From NCBI GenBank assembly GCA_937949555.1, contig CALEDV010000044.1, forward strand, positions 1 through 38,305: 38,305 nt of DNA, given 5' to 3'. Each line of letters begins with the position of its first letter. Position 1 is the stretch's first letter. Under the pieces are notes generated by a model. The model was not told where the DNA came from. It was given only the letters and a program-made list of their open reading frames with translations, and did not search any database. Below are positions 22,883 to 32,404 of this stretch, in pieces. This stretch comes from an uncultured bacterium (GTDB lineage: Bacteria > Nitrospirota > Thermodesulfovibrionia > Thermodesulfovibrionales > Dissulfurispiraceae). The translations under genes and the position numbers were made by a program.

Positions 22883-24406
22883 TTGACCTCTAAAAAGGTG
22901 CTGGTATTATACATCTTTGCCTTTGTCATAATATCGTGTAACCCATTGTCAAAGGCAAAGGATGGTATCGTTGTAGCCCTTGACTCAGAGCCCAAAAGGA
23001 TAAACCCCCTATTTCTTACAGACCTCAACTCTCATATGGTCTCTGAGATGGTCTTTAAGGGACTTATAAGTATCAACAAAGAGGGCACCGCTGAGCCAGC
23101 GTTGGCCAGTTCTTGGGAGGTAACAGACAATGGGCTACAGATAGTCTTTCATCTTAAAAGAGACTTATTCTGGCATGATGGTGAGAGGTTCAAGGCAGAA
23201 GATGTGGCCTTTACCTATGAACTTTTGAATTCCCCAGAGGTCCCCTCACCAAGAAAGGGCGTCCTAGGGCCAGTCAAGGAGCTTAAGATCATTGACCCCT
23301 ACACCATTTCAGTTACCTATCATAAACCTTACGCAGCGGCAGTTGAAAGTTGGTTCATTGGTATACTGCCATCACACATTGGTAAAGGGGTTATTGACCC
23401 TTCCTTTGATGACAACCCCATTGGCACAGGGGCCTTTAAGGTCGATAAGTGGCAGAGAGGTCAGTTTATTGCCCTCAAGGCCTTTGACAAGTTTTATCAG
23501 GGCAAGGCAAAGATTGATAGGGTCTTGCTTAGATTCATCTCCAATCATGCTACGAGATATCTTGAACTAAAGACAGCAAAGGTCGATGTGGCCGAGCTAC
23601 CCTTTTACATTAAGACCGATGGGTTGTCTGATAAAAACAACAGATATTTAGACAATTCCTTCAGATACACCTGTCTTGGCTTCAATCTCAAAGGATATCC
23701 CTTTAAGGATGAGGGCTTTAGGAGGGCCATTGCTTATTCCATAAATAAAGAGGAACTAATAAATACTGTGCTAAAGGGCGGTAGGGTCTCTACAGGGGTC
23801 TATCCAGCAGGTACTTGGTATTACAACCCAGCAATTAAACCATACGGCTATGAACCCGAGAGGGCCAGGGAGCTCTTGAAGAAATTGGGGATTGAGTCCT
23901 TAAGTTTTTCTGTATTGGTAAGTAGTGAGAATAAAGAACTCCAGATAGTTGCCCAATTTTTAGAGCAGAACCTAAAGGCTATCGGTGTTTCTATGAAAAT
24001 AACCCTGTTAGATTGGCAAAGCCTTAGAAACAGGATAATGGAAGAAGGTGGCTTTGAGGCTGTGTTATTGTCGAGGGCCTATCTGTGGGACCCAGACATA
24101 TACGACCTATGGCATTCATCAAAGATTGGACAGGGTCAGTGGAACCTTTTTTCATTCAAGGATACAGAGGTAGACAGCTTGCTTGAAAGGGGTAGAGAGG
24201 CCTTAGATTTCAATGAGAGGCAAGCTGTCTATAGAGGTGTTCATCGACTCCTATATGAAAAACAGGCTTGCATCTTTCTATATGAGACGCCCCTTGTATT
24301 TTACGCAAACAGAGGTATCAAGGGGATAGAGGTCGACCCCCGTGGTATGCTCTATGGGGTTGAAAATTGGTATCGACAAGGTATGGTCACATCCAGCCTG
24401 TTGTAA
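22883..24406 (+). CDS. ABC-transporter substrate-binding lipoprotein, Opp/Dpp/Nik type
   Basis: Periplasmic SBP_bac_5-family protein of 507 residues, the class that binds peptides, nickel chelates and similar ligands. TTG 22883 directly follows the receptor stop, with AGGGG ten bases upstream. The N-terminus is a lipoprotein signal with lipobox IISC and lipid-modified Cys19. Family blocks: SEPKRINPLFLTDLNS, LASSWEVTDNGLQIVFHLKR and DLFWHDGERFKAEDVAFTYE near 60-110, NPIGTGAFKVDKWQRG, and FRRAIAYSINKEELINTVL near 280. No permease or ATPase gene accompanies it. Pairing with a TonB receptor suggests uptake of a nickel- or metal-chelate or peptide-like ligand; that is inference. Confidence 0.88.
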   Translation: MTSKKVLVLYIFAFVIISCNPLSKAKDGIVVALDSEPKRINPLFLTDLNSHMVSEMVFKGLISINKEGTAEPALASSWEVTDNGLQIVFHLKRDLFWHDGERFKAEDVAFTYELLNSPEVPSPRKGVLGPVKELKIIDPYTISVTYHKPYAAAVESWFIGILPSHIGKGVIDPSFDDNPIGTGAFKVDKWQRGQFIALKAFDKFYQGKAKIDRVLLRFISNHATRYLELKTAKVDVAELPFYIKTDGLSDKNNRYLDNSFRYTCLGFNLKGYPFKDEGFRRAIAYSINKEELINTVLKGGRVSTGVYPAGTWYYNPAIKPYGYEPERARELLKKLGIESLSFSVLVSSENKELQIVAQFLEQNLKAIGVSMKITLLDWQSLRNRIMEEGGFEAVLLSRAYLWDPDIYDLWHSSKIGQGQWNLFSFKDTEVDSLLERGREALDFNERQAVYRGVHRLLYEKQACIFLYETPLVFYANRGIKGIEVDPRGMLYGVENWYRQGMVTSSLL

Positions 24407-24497
24407 GCCCAACAGGACACAAGTCTTTATAAGGGATGTATCCATTTTCTTTCAGAGCCTCCGAGCTCCCGCTCATGGAGAAAGAACCGTAAGATTC

Positions 24498-24506
24498 TGT
24501 TATAAT
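24498..24506 (+). promoter_or_regulatory. Extended -10 promoter of glgA-glgB
   Basis: TGTTATAAT at 24498-24506 is an extended -10 (TGnTATAAT), the same core as before lemA and the PAS-GAF gene. No recognisable -35 lies 17 bases upstream. Transcription would start near 24513, giving a leader of about 20 bases to the TTG start of glgA. An imperfect hairpin with arms TTCTTT and AAAGAA lies at 24449-24487 just before it and may end the previous transcript. Confidence 0.5.
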
Positions 24507-24532
24507 CACTGTAAAAAATAAAGGGGAGCAAC

Positions 24533-26032
24533 TTGAAGAAACATCTCAAAATACTCTTTGTAGCCTCTGAAGCGGTACCTTTTGCCAAAGAGGGTGGGCT
24601 TGGCGATGTAGTAGGGACATTGCCGAAGTTTTTAAAATCCCTTGGTCACGATGTCAGGATAGTTATGCCAAGATATTATAGGATTGATAAATTTAAATAC
24701 AATCTTAAGCAACTGCCCTATCCCCTCGGAGTGCCAATGGGCATAATTGGGACTTTATGGTGTGGTGTTTATGAGGGTTACTTACCAAACTCGCAGGTGC
24801 CTGTCTATTTCATTGACTATGAACAGTATTTTGGCAGAGAGGGCATTTACACAGAAAATGGTAAGGGCTATATGGATAATGACAATAGGTTTGTCCTTCT
24901 ATCAAGGGGCTCTCTTGAGCTTGCAAAGATGATTGGGTTTAAGCCGGATATAATTCATGTGCATGACTGGCAGACTGCTATTGTGCCTGTTTTTATCAAT
25001 ACCCTCTATAAAGATGATCCAATAGTAGGCAAGGCTGCTACGGTGCTTACAATTCACAATATGCAGCATCAGGGCAATTTTTATGAGGGGCTGATGGATG
25101 TGTTAGGTGTAGGGTGGGAGCATTTTAACTATCTGGAGCTTGAGGCTTACGGGAGCGTTAATCTGCTTAAGGGGGGCATTTATCATGCTACTGTTCTCAA
25201 TGCGGTGAGCAAAACTTACAGCATGGAGATACAGACTCCAGAATATGGTTACAGGCTTGAGGGTGTCGTAAGGGAGAGGGCTAAGGACCTGTATGGAATA
25301 TTAAACGGTGTGGATTATGAGGAGTGGAACCCAGAGACAGATAAATACATTGCTGCAAATTATTCGGAGGCTGACCCTTCAGGAAAGCATACATGCAAGG
25401 CAGATCTGCAAAGGGTATCAGGGCTTCCTGTTAGAGATGATGTGCCATTAATAGGCATTGTCTCAAGGCTGGTTTATCAAAAGGGTATAGATGTATTGGC
25501 TGCAGCAATCTATCGTCTTTTGGATTTTGATATCCAGATGGTAATGCTTGGAAGCGGAGAGGTTTGGGCACATTTCTTTTTCGGTTCTATGGCCGCTACC
25601 AATCCTGATAAATTTTCCTGTGTGATTGGTTATGATAATGCCTTAGCTCATAAGATTGAAGCAGGAGCTGATTTTTTCCTCATGCCTTCAAGGTTTGAGC
25701 CCTGTGGCTTGAACCAGATGTTTAGCTTAAGATATGGCACCCTTCCAATTGTAAGGGCAACGGGAGGGCTTAATGATACGGTTGATAACTTCGATGAAAG
25801 GACAAATACAGGAACAGGATTTAAATTTTACGACCTTACGCCAGATGCTATTATTAACACAGTTGGTTGGGCTATTTACACCTTCTACAATAAAAAGAAT
25901 GCCATGAATACCTTGATTGCCAATGCTATGGCAAAGAGGTTCACCTGGGATGAATCTGCGAGACATTATGAGGATTTGTATTACATCGCCTTGAAGAAGA
26001 AAAGGGGAAAGATGTTAAAAGGAGGCGCTTAG
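24533..26032 (+). CDS. glgA: Glycogen synthase, GT5 family
   Basis: Extends alpha-1,4-glucan chains from ADP-glucose (EC 2.4.1.21) in the cytoplasm. In 499 residues: N-terminal GT-B half beginning HLKILFVASEAVPFAKEGGL, with the ADP-glucose-binding KxGGL at 19-23 and GDVVGTLPKFL; then IHVHDWQTAIVP and TIHNMQHQGNFY. The C-terminal half has GIVSRLVYQKGIDVLAAA, MLGSGE and the nucleotide-sugar motif PSRFEPCGLNQM. The start is TTG 24533 behind GGGGAG; no ATG is better placed. It abuts glgB with no gap, so the two enzymes are co-produced. No glgC (ADP-glucose pyrophosphorylase) is in the window. Confidence 0.95.
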   Translation: MKKHLKILFVASEAVPFAKEGGLGDVVGTLPKFLKSLGHDVRIVMPRYYRIDKFKYNLKQLPYPLGVPMGIIGTLWCGVYEGYLPNSQVPVYFIDYEQYFGREGIYTENGKGYMDNDNRFVLLSRGSLELAKMIGFKPDIIHVHDWQTAIVPVFINTLYKDDPIVGKAATVLTIHNMQHQGNFYEGLMDVLGVGWEHFNYLELEAYGSVNLLKGGIYHATVLNAVSKTYSMEIQTPEYGYRLEGVVRERAKDLYGILNGVDYEEWNPETDKYIAANYSEADPSGKHTCKADLQRVSGLPVRDDVPLIGIVSRLVYQKGIDVLAAAIYRLLDFDIQMVMLGSGEVWAHFFFGSMAATNPDKFSCVIGYDNALAHKIEAGADFFLMPSRFEPCGLNQMFSLRYGTLPIVRATGGLNDTVDNFDERTNTGTGFKFYDLTPDAIINTVGWAIYTFYNKKNAMNTLIANAMAKRFTWDESARHYEDLYYIALKKKRGKMLKGGA

Positions 26033-28228
26033 ATGTTTATAAAGAGAGAGATTGGATATCTTTGCAGGGGTGAGCATGGAGATCCTCATAAGGTTATGGG
26101 ACTGCACATTGTAAATGAATCTGCCATAGTCAGGGCTTTTTTGCCTGAGGCTCAGCAGGCATGGGTTGTTAAAGAAATGCCTGAGGGCGATGTGATTATG
26201 GAGATGGCAAGGGTTTATGAGATTGGTTTCTTTATTTTCAAGGATATTTCAAAGGAGTGGTTTTCTTACAGAATAAGGGTCTTAACCCACTGGGGTGAAG
26301 AGCAGGAATTTTACGATCCCTATGCGTACACCCCAGCATTGCTCACTGATTTCGATCATTACCTTATAGGTGAAGGCACCCATCTAAGACTCTATGAAAA
26401 GCTTGGCGCTCATCCCTGGGAGAGTCATGGTATAAAGGGCGTTCACTTTGCTGTGTGGGCGCCTAATGCCACGAGGGTAAGCGTAATTGGCGACTTCAAT
26501 CGTTGGGACGGTAGGCGGCACCCTATGAAAAAGAATCAGGGTTCTGGGGTTTGGGAGTTGTTTATTCCAGGTCTTCAAGAGGGCACACTCTATAAGTTTG
26601 AGATCAAAACCAATTTCAGTTCTTATCTTGAACAAAAGGCTGATCCCTTTGCCTTTAGAAGCGAATTGAGACCTAAGACTGCATCCATAGTTTATGAGAT
26701 CAAGGATAAGTATAACTGGAACGATGCACAGTGGATAAAAAAGAGAGAAAAAACCAACTGGTTTGAAATGCCTATTGCTATATATGAGATGCACTTGGGT
26801 TCTTGGATAAGAAAGTCGGAAGGTGAAAACGATGTATATAACTATCGAGAGATAGCAGACCGTCTAATACCCTATTTAAAAGAATTGGGTTATACCCATG
26901 TTGAGCTGCTCCCTGTGGCTGAACATCCCTTAGATGCCTCCTGGGGCTATCAGGTTACCGGTTATTTTGCCCCAACCAGCAGGTTTGGCGCTCCTGAGGA
27001 TTTCATGTATTTTGTTGACCAATGTCATACTAATGATATTGGGGTGATTGTTGACTGGGTGCCTGCCCATTTTCCAAAGGATGGTCATGGGCTTAGGTTT
27101 TTTGACGGCACGGCGCTTTATGAGCATGAGGACCCAAGAAAGGGTGAGCATACCGATTGGGGCACAATGATATTTAATTTTGGGAGAAATGAGGTGCGCA
27201 ATTTCCTCATTGCCAATGCGCTGTTTTGGCTTCACTATTATCATATTGACGGGCTTAGGGTCGATGCAGTTGCCTCAATGCTCTATTTAGATTATTCAAA
27301 AAAAGAGGGGCAATGGATACCAAACAAGTATGGAGGCAATGAGCATCTTGAGGCAATAGATTTTATTAAGCAATTTAACGAATCTGTGCATAGGGAATTT
27401 CCTGGGACGCTTACTGTTGCAGAGGAGTCTACATCCTGGCCTAGTGTTTCTAAACCTACCTATCTTGGTGGACTTGGATTTAGTATGAAGTGGAACATGG
27501 GGTGGATGCATGATACCCTTGAGTATTTTGTCAAGGACCCTATCTTTAGAAAGTATCACACCTACGACCTTACCTTCAGTCTTATTTATGCCTTCACCGA
27601 GAACTTCATACTTTCTTTTTCTCACGATGAGGTTGTATATGGCAAGAGATCTCTGCTCAACAAGATGCCAGGAGATCTATGGCAGAAATTTGCGAATCTG
27701 AGATTGCTCTATGGCTTCATGTACTCCCATCCAGGTAAAAAGCTTCTTTTTATGGGAGGCGAGTACGGGCAGTGGGATGAGTGGTGCTTTTATAGGAGTC
27801 TTGACTGGAATCTATTGGAATTTGAACATCACCAAAAAATGCTCAAATATGTGACTGACTTAAATATGCTATATAGGGCAGAGCCTTCGATGTACGAGGT
27901 GGATTTTCACCACTCTGGATTTGAGTGGGTCGATTTTCACGATCATGATAAGAGCATAATTGCATACATAAGAAAGGCTAAGGACCCCTCTGATTTTCTG
28001 CTATTTGTATTTAATCTAACCCCTGTGCCAAGGGCAGATTATTATATAGGTGTACCCCGTGGGGGTTATTACAGGGAAATACTAAACAGCGACTCAGAGA
28101 TTTACTATGGGAGCAATATGGGCAACGCAGGAGGCATTATGGCTGAAGAAATACCAAGCCACGGCAGGCCCTATTCATTGAAGGCACTATTGCCACCCTT
28201 AGGGATGCTTGTATTTAAACCTTCATAG
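26033..28228 (+). CDS. glgB: 1,4-alpha-glucan branching enzyme
   Basis: Makes alpha-1,6 branches in glycogen (EC 2.4.1.18), GH13 family. The 731-residue length is the full bacterial form, with an N-terminal CBM48-type extension at about 15-105, a second CBM48 near 125-215 ([20 protein letters not shown]), and the (beta/alpha)8 catalytic domain. Catalytic signatures: nucleophile Asp411 in [10 protein letters not shown], acid/base glutamate in TVAEEST (464-465), and transition-state Asp532 in [11 protein letters not shown]. The all-beta C-terminal domain ends at GMLVFKPS. The ATG directly follows the glgA stop, with the SD AAAAGGAGG inside the glgA end. Confidence 0.96.
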   Translation: MFIKREIGYLCRGEHGDPHKVMGLHIVNESAIVRAFLPEAQQAWVVKEMPEGDVIMEMARVYEIGFFIFKDISKEWFSYRIRVLTHWGEEQEFYDPYAYTPALLTDFDHYLIGEGTHLRLYEKLGAHPWESHGIKGVHFAVWAPNATRVSVIGDFNRWDGRRHPMKKNQGSGVWELFIPGLQEGTLYKFEIKTNFSSYLEQKADPFAFRSELRPKTASIVYEIKDKYNWNDAQWIKKREKTNWFEMPIAIYEMHLGSWIRKSEGENDVYNYREIADRLIPYLKELGYTHVELLPVAEHPLDASWGYQVTGYFAPTSRFGAPEDFMYFVDQCHTNDIGVIVDWVPAHFPKDGHGLRFFDGTALYEHEDPRKGEHTDWGTMIFNFGRNEVRNFLIANALFWLHYYHIDGLRVDAVASMLYLDYSKKEGQWIPNKYGGNEHLEAIDFIKQFNESVHREFPGTLTVAEESTSWPSVSKPTYLGGLGFSMKWNMGWMHDTLEYFVKDPIFRKYHTYDLTFSLIYAFTENFILSFSHDEVVYGKRSLLNKMPGDLWQKFANLRLLYGFMYSHPGKKLLFMGGEYGQWDEWCFYRSLDWNLLEFEHHQKMLKYVTDLNMLYRAEPSMYEVDFHHSGFEWVDFHDHDKSIIAYIRKAKDPSDFLLFVFNLTPVPRADYYIGVPRGGYYREILNSDSEIYYGSNMGNAGGIMAEEIPSHGRPYSLKALLPPLGMLVFKPS

Positions 28229-28299
28229 TTTGACATCTCTGGAGGCATGAAATTAATATTTTTACTGGAGCAACACTAATTTAAACAAAGGAGTCTGCA

Positions 28300-30753
28300 A
28301 TGATCTTTGAGAGATTTACCGAGAGGGGAAGAAGAGTTATAGTCTATGCAAGAGAGGAGGCAGAACGGAGAAATAATGACTACCTTGGTACTGAACATAT
28401 ACTCCTCGCCCTTCTTAGAGAAGATGACAATATACCCTCTATCATCCTCAGAAAGATGGGATTAAACATTAATGATATTAAAAATGAGGTCAATAGAAGC
28501 CTGTCGCAGGGTGGTGATGTTTTGACCTTTGGACAGATCCCCTTTACCCCTAAGGCAAGAAAGGTATTGGAGCTTGCAATAGAGGAGGCAAGATTACTTG
28601 GTCACAGTCATGTGGGGAGTGAACACCTGCTGCTAGGATTACTCAGAGAGGATGAAGGGGTAGGGGGAAGAATACTGAGGAGTTTTGGCGCCCATCTGCT
28701 TGGAGCAAGACAGTTGACAATCAATTTAGCAGTCAAACCGCAGTATGGTGCACATGCTCCAAAGGAAAGGAAAAGATCAAACACCCCTGTGCTTGATGAA
28801 TTTGGAAGGGATCTTACCTTATACGCTATTGAGGGAAAGTTAGATCCAGTTATTGGGAGGGAAGAGGAGATACAGAGGATATTACAGGTGCTTGGCAGGA
28901 GAATTAAGAACAATCCTGCGATAGTAGGCGAACCAGGGGTAGGCAAGACAGCTATCGTTGAGGGTTTGGCACAACAGATAGTCCTTGGCGAAGTTCCGGA
29001 CAACCTATTAGGCAAACGGGTAATTTCCCTTGACCTGGGACAGATGATTGCTGGCACTAAGTATAGGGGGCAATTTGAGGAAAGGCTGAAGGCAATAATG
29101 AAAGAGATTATTAGTTCTGAAAATATAATTCTTTTTATAGATGAATTCCACACTATAATTGGTGCAGGTGCTGCTGAGGGTTCTGTGGATGCCTCAAATA
29201 TGCTCAAACCAGCCCTGTCAAGGGGAGAGATTCAGTGTATAGGTGCTACCACTCCTACTGAATACAGAAAGTATGTGGAGAAGGACGGCGCCCTTGAGAG
29301 GAGATTTCAGCCTATATTTATTGAACCACCGACGCTTGAGGTTACATCCAACATACTCCATGGGATTAAGGGTAGATATGAGAGCTATCACAGGATAAAG
29401 ATATCCGATGCGGCTATAGAGACGGCAGTGCAGTTATCGGACAGATACATAACTGACAGGCATTTGCCTGACAAGGCTATTGATGTAATAGATGAAACAG
29501 GCTCCAGAATAAAGCTCAAGAGGAACACTATGCCCCAGTCGCTGAGGGATATGGAAAACAATCTTGTGAAGATAGCAAAGGAAAAGAGCCTTTCCCTCAG
29601 GATGCAGGACACTGAAAAGGCTCAACTTTTAAAGAGTCAGGAGGATAAACTCAAAAGGGCCTATGACCTGCAATATAAAAAGTGGAAGGATCTGTACAAC
29701 AACGACATACCCCTTGTAACAGAAGAAGACATAGCATATACGGTGTCTAGGATGACTGGCATCCCTCTTTACAAGATTGAAGAGACCGAGAACGCAAAAC
29801 TTCTCAATATGGAGCAAATACTCCACAGTAGAGTAGTAGGTCAGGAAGAGGGAATAAGGAGTGTATGTAAGGCTATTAGACGCTCAAGGATAGGGCTCAA
29901 AACCAGAAACAGACCTGTGGGGTCATTCTTTTTCTTAGGTCCTACTGGAGTGGGCAAGACAGAACTCGCTAAGGCACTGGCAGAGTTTATGTTTAACGAT
30001 GAAAATGCCCTCATCAAGATTGACATGTCTGAATATATGGAACGGTTCGCCGTCTCTAAGCTCACAGGGGCCCCTCCCGGGTATGTAGGTTATGAAGAAG
30101 GAGGACAGATAACAGAAAAGGTTAGGAAAAGACCTTACTCGGTGGTGCTTTTTGATGAGATTGAAAAGGCACATCCTGATGTTTTCAATATATTGCTTCA
30201 AATACTTGATGAGGGCGTTCTGACAGACAGTTTTGGTAGGAAGGTAGATTTTAAGAACACGATCATAATAATGACCTCAAACCTTGGTGCTCGAATTATT
30301 GAGAAGGCAATGCCTTTAGGATTTACAAAATCTAATAATCAGGGCAATTATGAAAGGATGAAGGACAATGTCCTGAGTGAGCTTAAGAGGCATTTCAATC
30401 CTGAGTTTCTCAACAGGATAGATGAAACCATAGTATTCCATGCCCTTGATAGAGAACATTTGCTTTCTATTATAGACCTTTTGCTTGGAGAGACCAACAA
30501 GAAGCTTGCATCTTTAGGGATAACTATTGAACTTACCCTAGAGGCCAAGGAATGGCTTCTTGGGAAGTATTATCAGCCTACTTATGGCGCAAGACCAATG
30601 AGAAGGGCTATAAGAAAGGAGGTTGAGGATCCACTCTCTGAGGAATTATTGCAGGGCAGATTCAAAAATGCAGGAACCATTAAGGTAATGTTGCAGGAGG
30701 AAAGGTTAGTTTTTGATGAAGCAGAGGTGTCTGTTTATGCTGGGGTTAATTAA
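28300..30753 (+). CDS. clpC: ATP-dependent Clp protease ATP-binding subunit ClpC
   Basis: Hsp100 unfoldase that feeds substrates to ClpP. In 817 residues: N-terminal double Clp_N repeat at 1-145 opening with [20 protein letters not shown]; first AAA domain with Walker A GEPGVGKT at 210-217, Walker B FIDEF at 279-283 and arginine finger region LERRF near 332-336; middle coiled-coil insert at about 405-465, short as in ClpC rather than ClpB; second AAA domain with GPTGVGKT at 547-554 and VVLFDE at 615-620; the LGF loop for docking on ClpP at 673-675; and C-terminal [10 protein letters not shown] sensor-2. SD is AAAGGAG. It starts a transcript that probably continues through the thioredoxin-like and DUF4416 genes. 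clpP is not in the window. Confidence 0.95.
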   Translation: MIFERFTERGRRVIVYAREEAERRNNDYLGTEHILLALLREDDNIPSIILRKMGLNINDIKNEVNRSLSQGGDVLTFGQIPFTPKARKVLELAIEEARLLGHSHVGSEHLLLGLLREDEGVGGRILRSFGAHLLGARQLTINLAVKPQYGAHAPKERKRSNTPVLDEFGRDLTLYAIEGKLDPVIGREEEIQRILQVLGRRIKNNPAIVGEPGVGKTAIVEGLAQQIVLGEVPDNLLGKRVISLDLGQMIAGTKYRGQFEERLKAIMKEIISSENIILFIDEFHTIIGAGAAEGSVDASNMLKPALSRGEIQCIGATTPTEYRKYVEKDGALERRFQPIFIEPPTLEVTSNILHGIKGRYESYHRIKISDAAIETAVQLSDRYITDRHLPDKAIDVIDETGSRIKLKRNTMPQSLRDMENNLVKIAKEKSLSLRMQDTEKAQLLKSQEDKLKRAYDLQYKKWKDLYNNDIPLVTEEDIAYTVSRMTGIPLYKIEETENAKLLNMEQILHSRVVGQEEGIRSVCKAIRRSRIGLKTRNRPVGSFFFLGPTGVGKTELAKALAEFMFNDENALIKIDMSEYMERFAVSKLTGAPPGYVGYEEGGQITEKVRKRPYSVVLFDEIEKAHPDVFNILLQILDEGVLTDSFGRKVDFKNTIIIMTSNLGARIIEKAMPLGFTKSNNQGNYERMKDNVLSELKRHFNPEFLNRIDETIVFHALDREHLLSIIDLLLGETNKKLASLGITIELTLEAKEWLLGKYYQPTYGARPMRRAIRKEVEDPLSEELLQGRFKNAGTIKVMLQEERLVFDEAEVSVYAGVN

Positions 30754-30773
30754 ACTTTAAGTAGGGAAGGGAG

Positions 30774-31298
30774 ATGAAATACAAAGGCATAATCTTGGCA
30801 TTTATATTTGCAGTGGGTTTGACAGTTGTTTACCTATTATCAGGGGGCGTTACAACATCGAAAAAGGGGATTGTTGCTGGAATGGATGCCCCATTCTTTG
30901 AGGCAAAGGATCTGGCAGGCAATGTCTGGAGTTTAAAGGACCTTAAGGGAAAGGTGGTTATACTTAATTTCTGGGCAACCTGGTGTGATACATGCAAGAT
31001 GGAAAAGCCCTTTTTCAATAATCTATATGAGGCATTAAAGGACAGGGGAGATGTTGTATTTCTATCGGTTTTGTATAACGACGAGCCTGAAAAGGGCAAA
31101 CAGTTTATGCTTAAGCATTCTTACAATTTCCCTGTGCTTTCGGACGAACAGAAGATATCCTCCCATTACGGGATTAGGGCAGTCCCTGAGACCTTTGTAA
31201 TAGACAAAAGGGGTGTTATTGCTCAAAAGATAGTTGGTCCTATGAAATGGGATTCTGAAGAGGTAAAAGAGGCGATACTAAGGCTTCTTAAGACATAG
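30774..31298 (+). CDS. TlpA/ResA-type membrane-anchored thiol-disulfide protein
   Basis: Thioredoxin-fold protein of 174 residues held in the membrane by an N-terminal signal anchor (about 5-24), with the catalytic domain outside the cytoplasm. The active site is WATWC71DTC74K, and the cis-proline loop reads RAVPETFVID. The start of the fold, APFFEAKDLAGNVWSLKDLK, is typical of the AhpC/TSA-Redoxin branch used in cytochrome c maturation or general thiol reduction. SD GGGAGG-like (AAGGGAG) precedes the ATG. The gap to clpC is 20 bases, so they are probably co-transcribed. Substrate not readable. Confidence 0.9.
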   Translation: MKYKGIILAFIFAVGLTVVYLLSGGVTTSKKGIVAGMDAPFFEAKDLAGNVWSLKDLKGKVVILNFWATWCDTCKMEKPFFNNLYEALKDRGDVVFLSVLYNDEPEKGKQFMLKHSYNFPVLSDEQKISSHYGIRAVPETFVIDKRGVIAQKIVGPMKWDSEEVKEAILRLLKT

Positions 31299-31317
31299 AG
31301 TATCTTAGATTGCAAGC

Positions 31318-31866
31318 ATGGGCACTCCGACTAAGCCAGAGAGGGGTACATTATTTTGCGGACTTTTATATGCCGAAGAAGGGGACTTCTGGAATGCCCT
31401 CTTGCTTTTGCAGTCTGCCTATGGAGAGTTTCTTTTCTATAGTCCTCCACTGCCTTGGGAATTTAGCACCTACTATCAAAAGGAGATGGGCGGCAATCTC
31501 AAGAGGCGGTATCTTTTTTTCCAGGACCCTATAGAGCTTGATAGGCTCGCAGATATTAAGTTGTCAACTAACGAAATGGAAAAAAAACTTTCTGAGGGAG
31601 ACAAACGTAGGGTGAATATCGACCCTGGCTATCTAACTGAGGCTAAGGTAGTGCTTGCCTCTACCAAGGATTACTCACATAGGATCTATCTCGGAAAGGG
31701 GATATTTGCAGAGGTAACTCTTATTTATAGGAATGGACAATTTCAACCCCACATCAACACCTATCGGGATTACTGTACAAAGAGCCATCAATTTTATTTC
31801 CACTTAGCAAGAGGTCTCATAAGAGGTCATAATCATACAACAGGACAATATACTAACAGTCCCTAA
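31318..31866 (+). CDS. DUF4416 family protein
   Basis: Conserved protein of unknown function, 182 residues, a normal length for DUF4416. Family blocks visible: opening GTPTKPERGTLFCGLLYAEE, the middle FSTYYQKEMGGNLKRRYLFF, the strongly conserved KRRVNIDPGYLTEAKVVLAS followed by TKDYSHRIYLGKGIFAEVTL, and GQFQPHINTYRDY. No signal peptide, membrane segment or known catalytic motif. It starts 19 bases after the previous gene, without a clear SD, so translation may be coupled. The family is common in Desulfobacterota and Nitrospirota, which agrees with the guessed origin of the window. Confidence 0.88.
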   Translation: MGTPTKPERGTLFCGLLYAEEGDFWNALLLLQSAYGEFLFYSPPLPWEFSTYYQKEMGGNLKRRYLFFQDPIELDRLADIKLSTNEMEKKLSEGDKRRVNIDPGYLTEAKVVLASTKDYSHRIYLGKGIFAEVTLIYRNGQFQPHINTYRDYCTKSHQFYFHLARGLIRGHNHTTGQYTNSP

Positions 31867-31944
31867 GATGTTTAATGTCTTGGCGGCAGACCTTCTCTGT
31901 GCCCTATTATAAAGCTACTAATATCCTCTACCTTGTTTGAGCAT

Positions 31945-31986
31945 AACCTTAATTTAGACCCTAAATAGGGAGGGTTAGTTTTTCTC
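31945..31986 (+). terminator. Terminator-like stem after the clpC operon
   Basis: CCCTA and TAGGG at 31959-31970 form a 5-bp stem with a two-base loop, flanked further out by AACC/GGTT, and followed by AGTTTTTCTC. It lies about 90 bases after the DUF4416 stop. Weak by itself but correctly placed between two transcripts. The rest of 31867-32252 has no gene I can see, only AT-rich sequence. Confidence 0.35.
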
Positions 31987-32252
31987 TTGATTGTTGAAGT
32001 TTATCGAAGGAAAGATATTTATTTTCCTATTATGTAGCAATAGAAGATAACTCTGCGTCACTAAAGGTTGTGTTTCCTTCAATGAGAATCTTTTTAACAA
32101 ATATATTCATTCAAGGTAAGAGAGTTGACTGCTTGCAGAGTAACTGTAACAAGGTAACGGGGCGAGGGAAATTAAGAAGATGATGACAATTAAAGACCTC
32201 ACCACAGAGTATAAAAGTAAATTGTGCAATCGCCGCAGAGGGCAAATCTGTT

Positions 32253-32284
32253 CTGTAACATAAAATTAACATGCCTTTAAATAT
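32253..32284 (+). promoter_or_regulatory. Pho-box-like direct repeat upstream of phoA
   Basis: CTGTAACATAA at 32253-32263 is followed in 11-base phase by AATTAACATGC, an arrangement like the CTGTCATAA-type half-sites bound by PhoB, with AT-rich TAAATA at 32278-32283 as a possible -10. A partial third site, CTGTAACAAGG, is near 32147. The genes downstream (phoA, pst, phoU) are classic Pho-regulon members, which is the main support. PhoB/PhoR are not in the window. Confidence 0.4.
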
Positions 32285-32335
32285 GAGGTAACCTCAAAAA
32301 AGTAAAATTATAACTGTTTGTTCTGAACATGTTCA
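32285..32335. promoter_or_regulatory. Two palindromes in the phoA leader region
   Basis: GAGGTAACCTC at 32285-32295 and the perfect 12-bp palindrome TGAACATGTTCA at 32324-32335 lie between the Pho-box-like site and the phoA start. A TTATAAC at 32308-32314 between them could be an additional -10. They could be operator sites or RNA hairpins; no known regulator can be named. SD AGGAGG-type (TCAGGAGG) lies before the ATG at 32405. Confidence 0.35.
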
Positions 32336-32404
32336 AAGGGATCATCATTCCAGTCATTAGGGCATCTTTTAGATGTCTATTACCCTAAAATCAGGAGGTT
32401 GTGA

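Noticed and set aside
24407-24497. Strong terminator after the binding lipoprotein
   Set aside because: Arms TTCTTT/AAAGAA pair, but the stem is interrupted and has no T-run; mentioned only with the glgA promoter.
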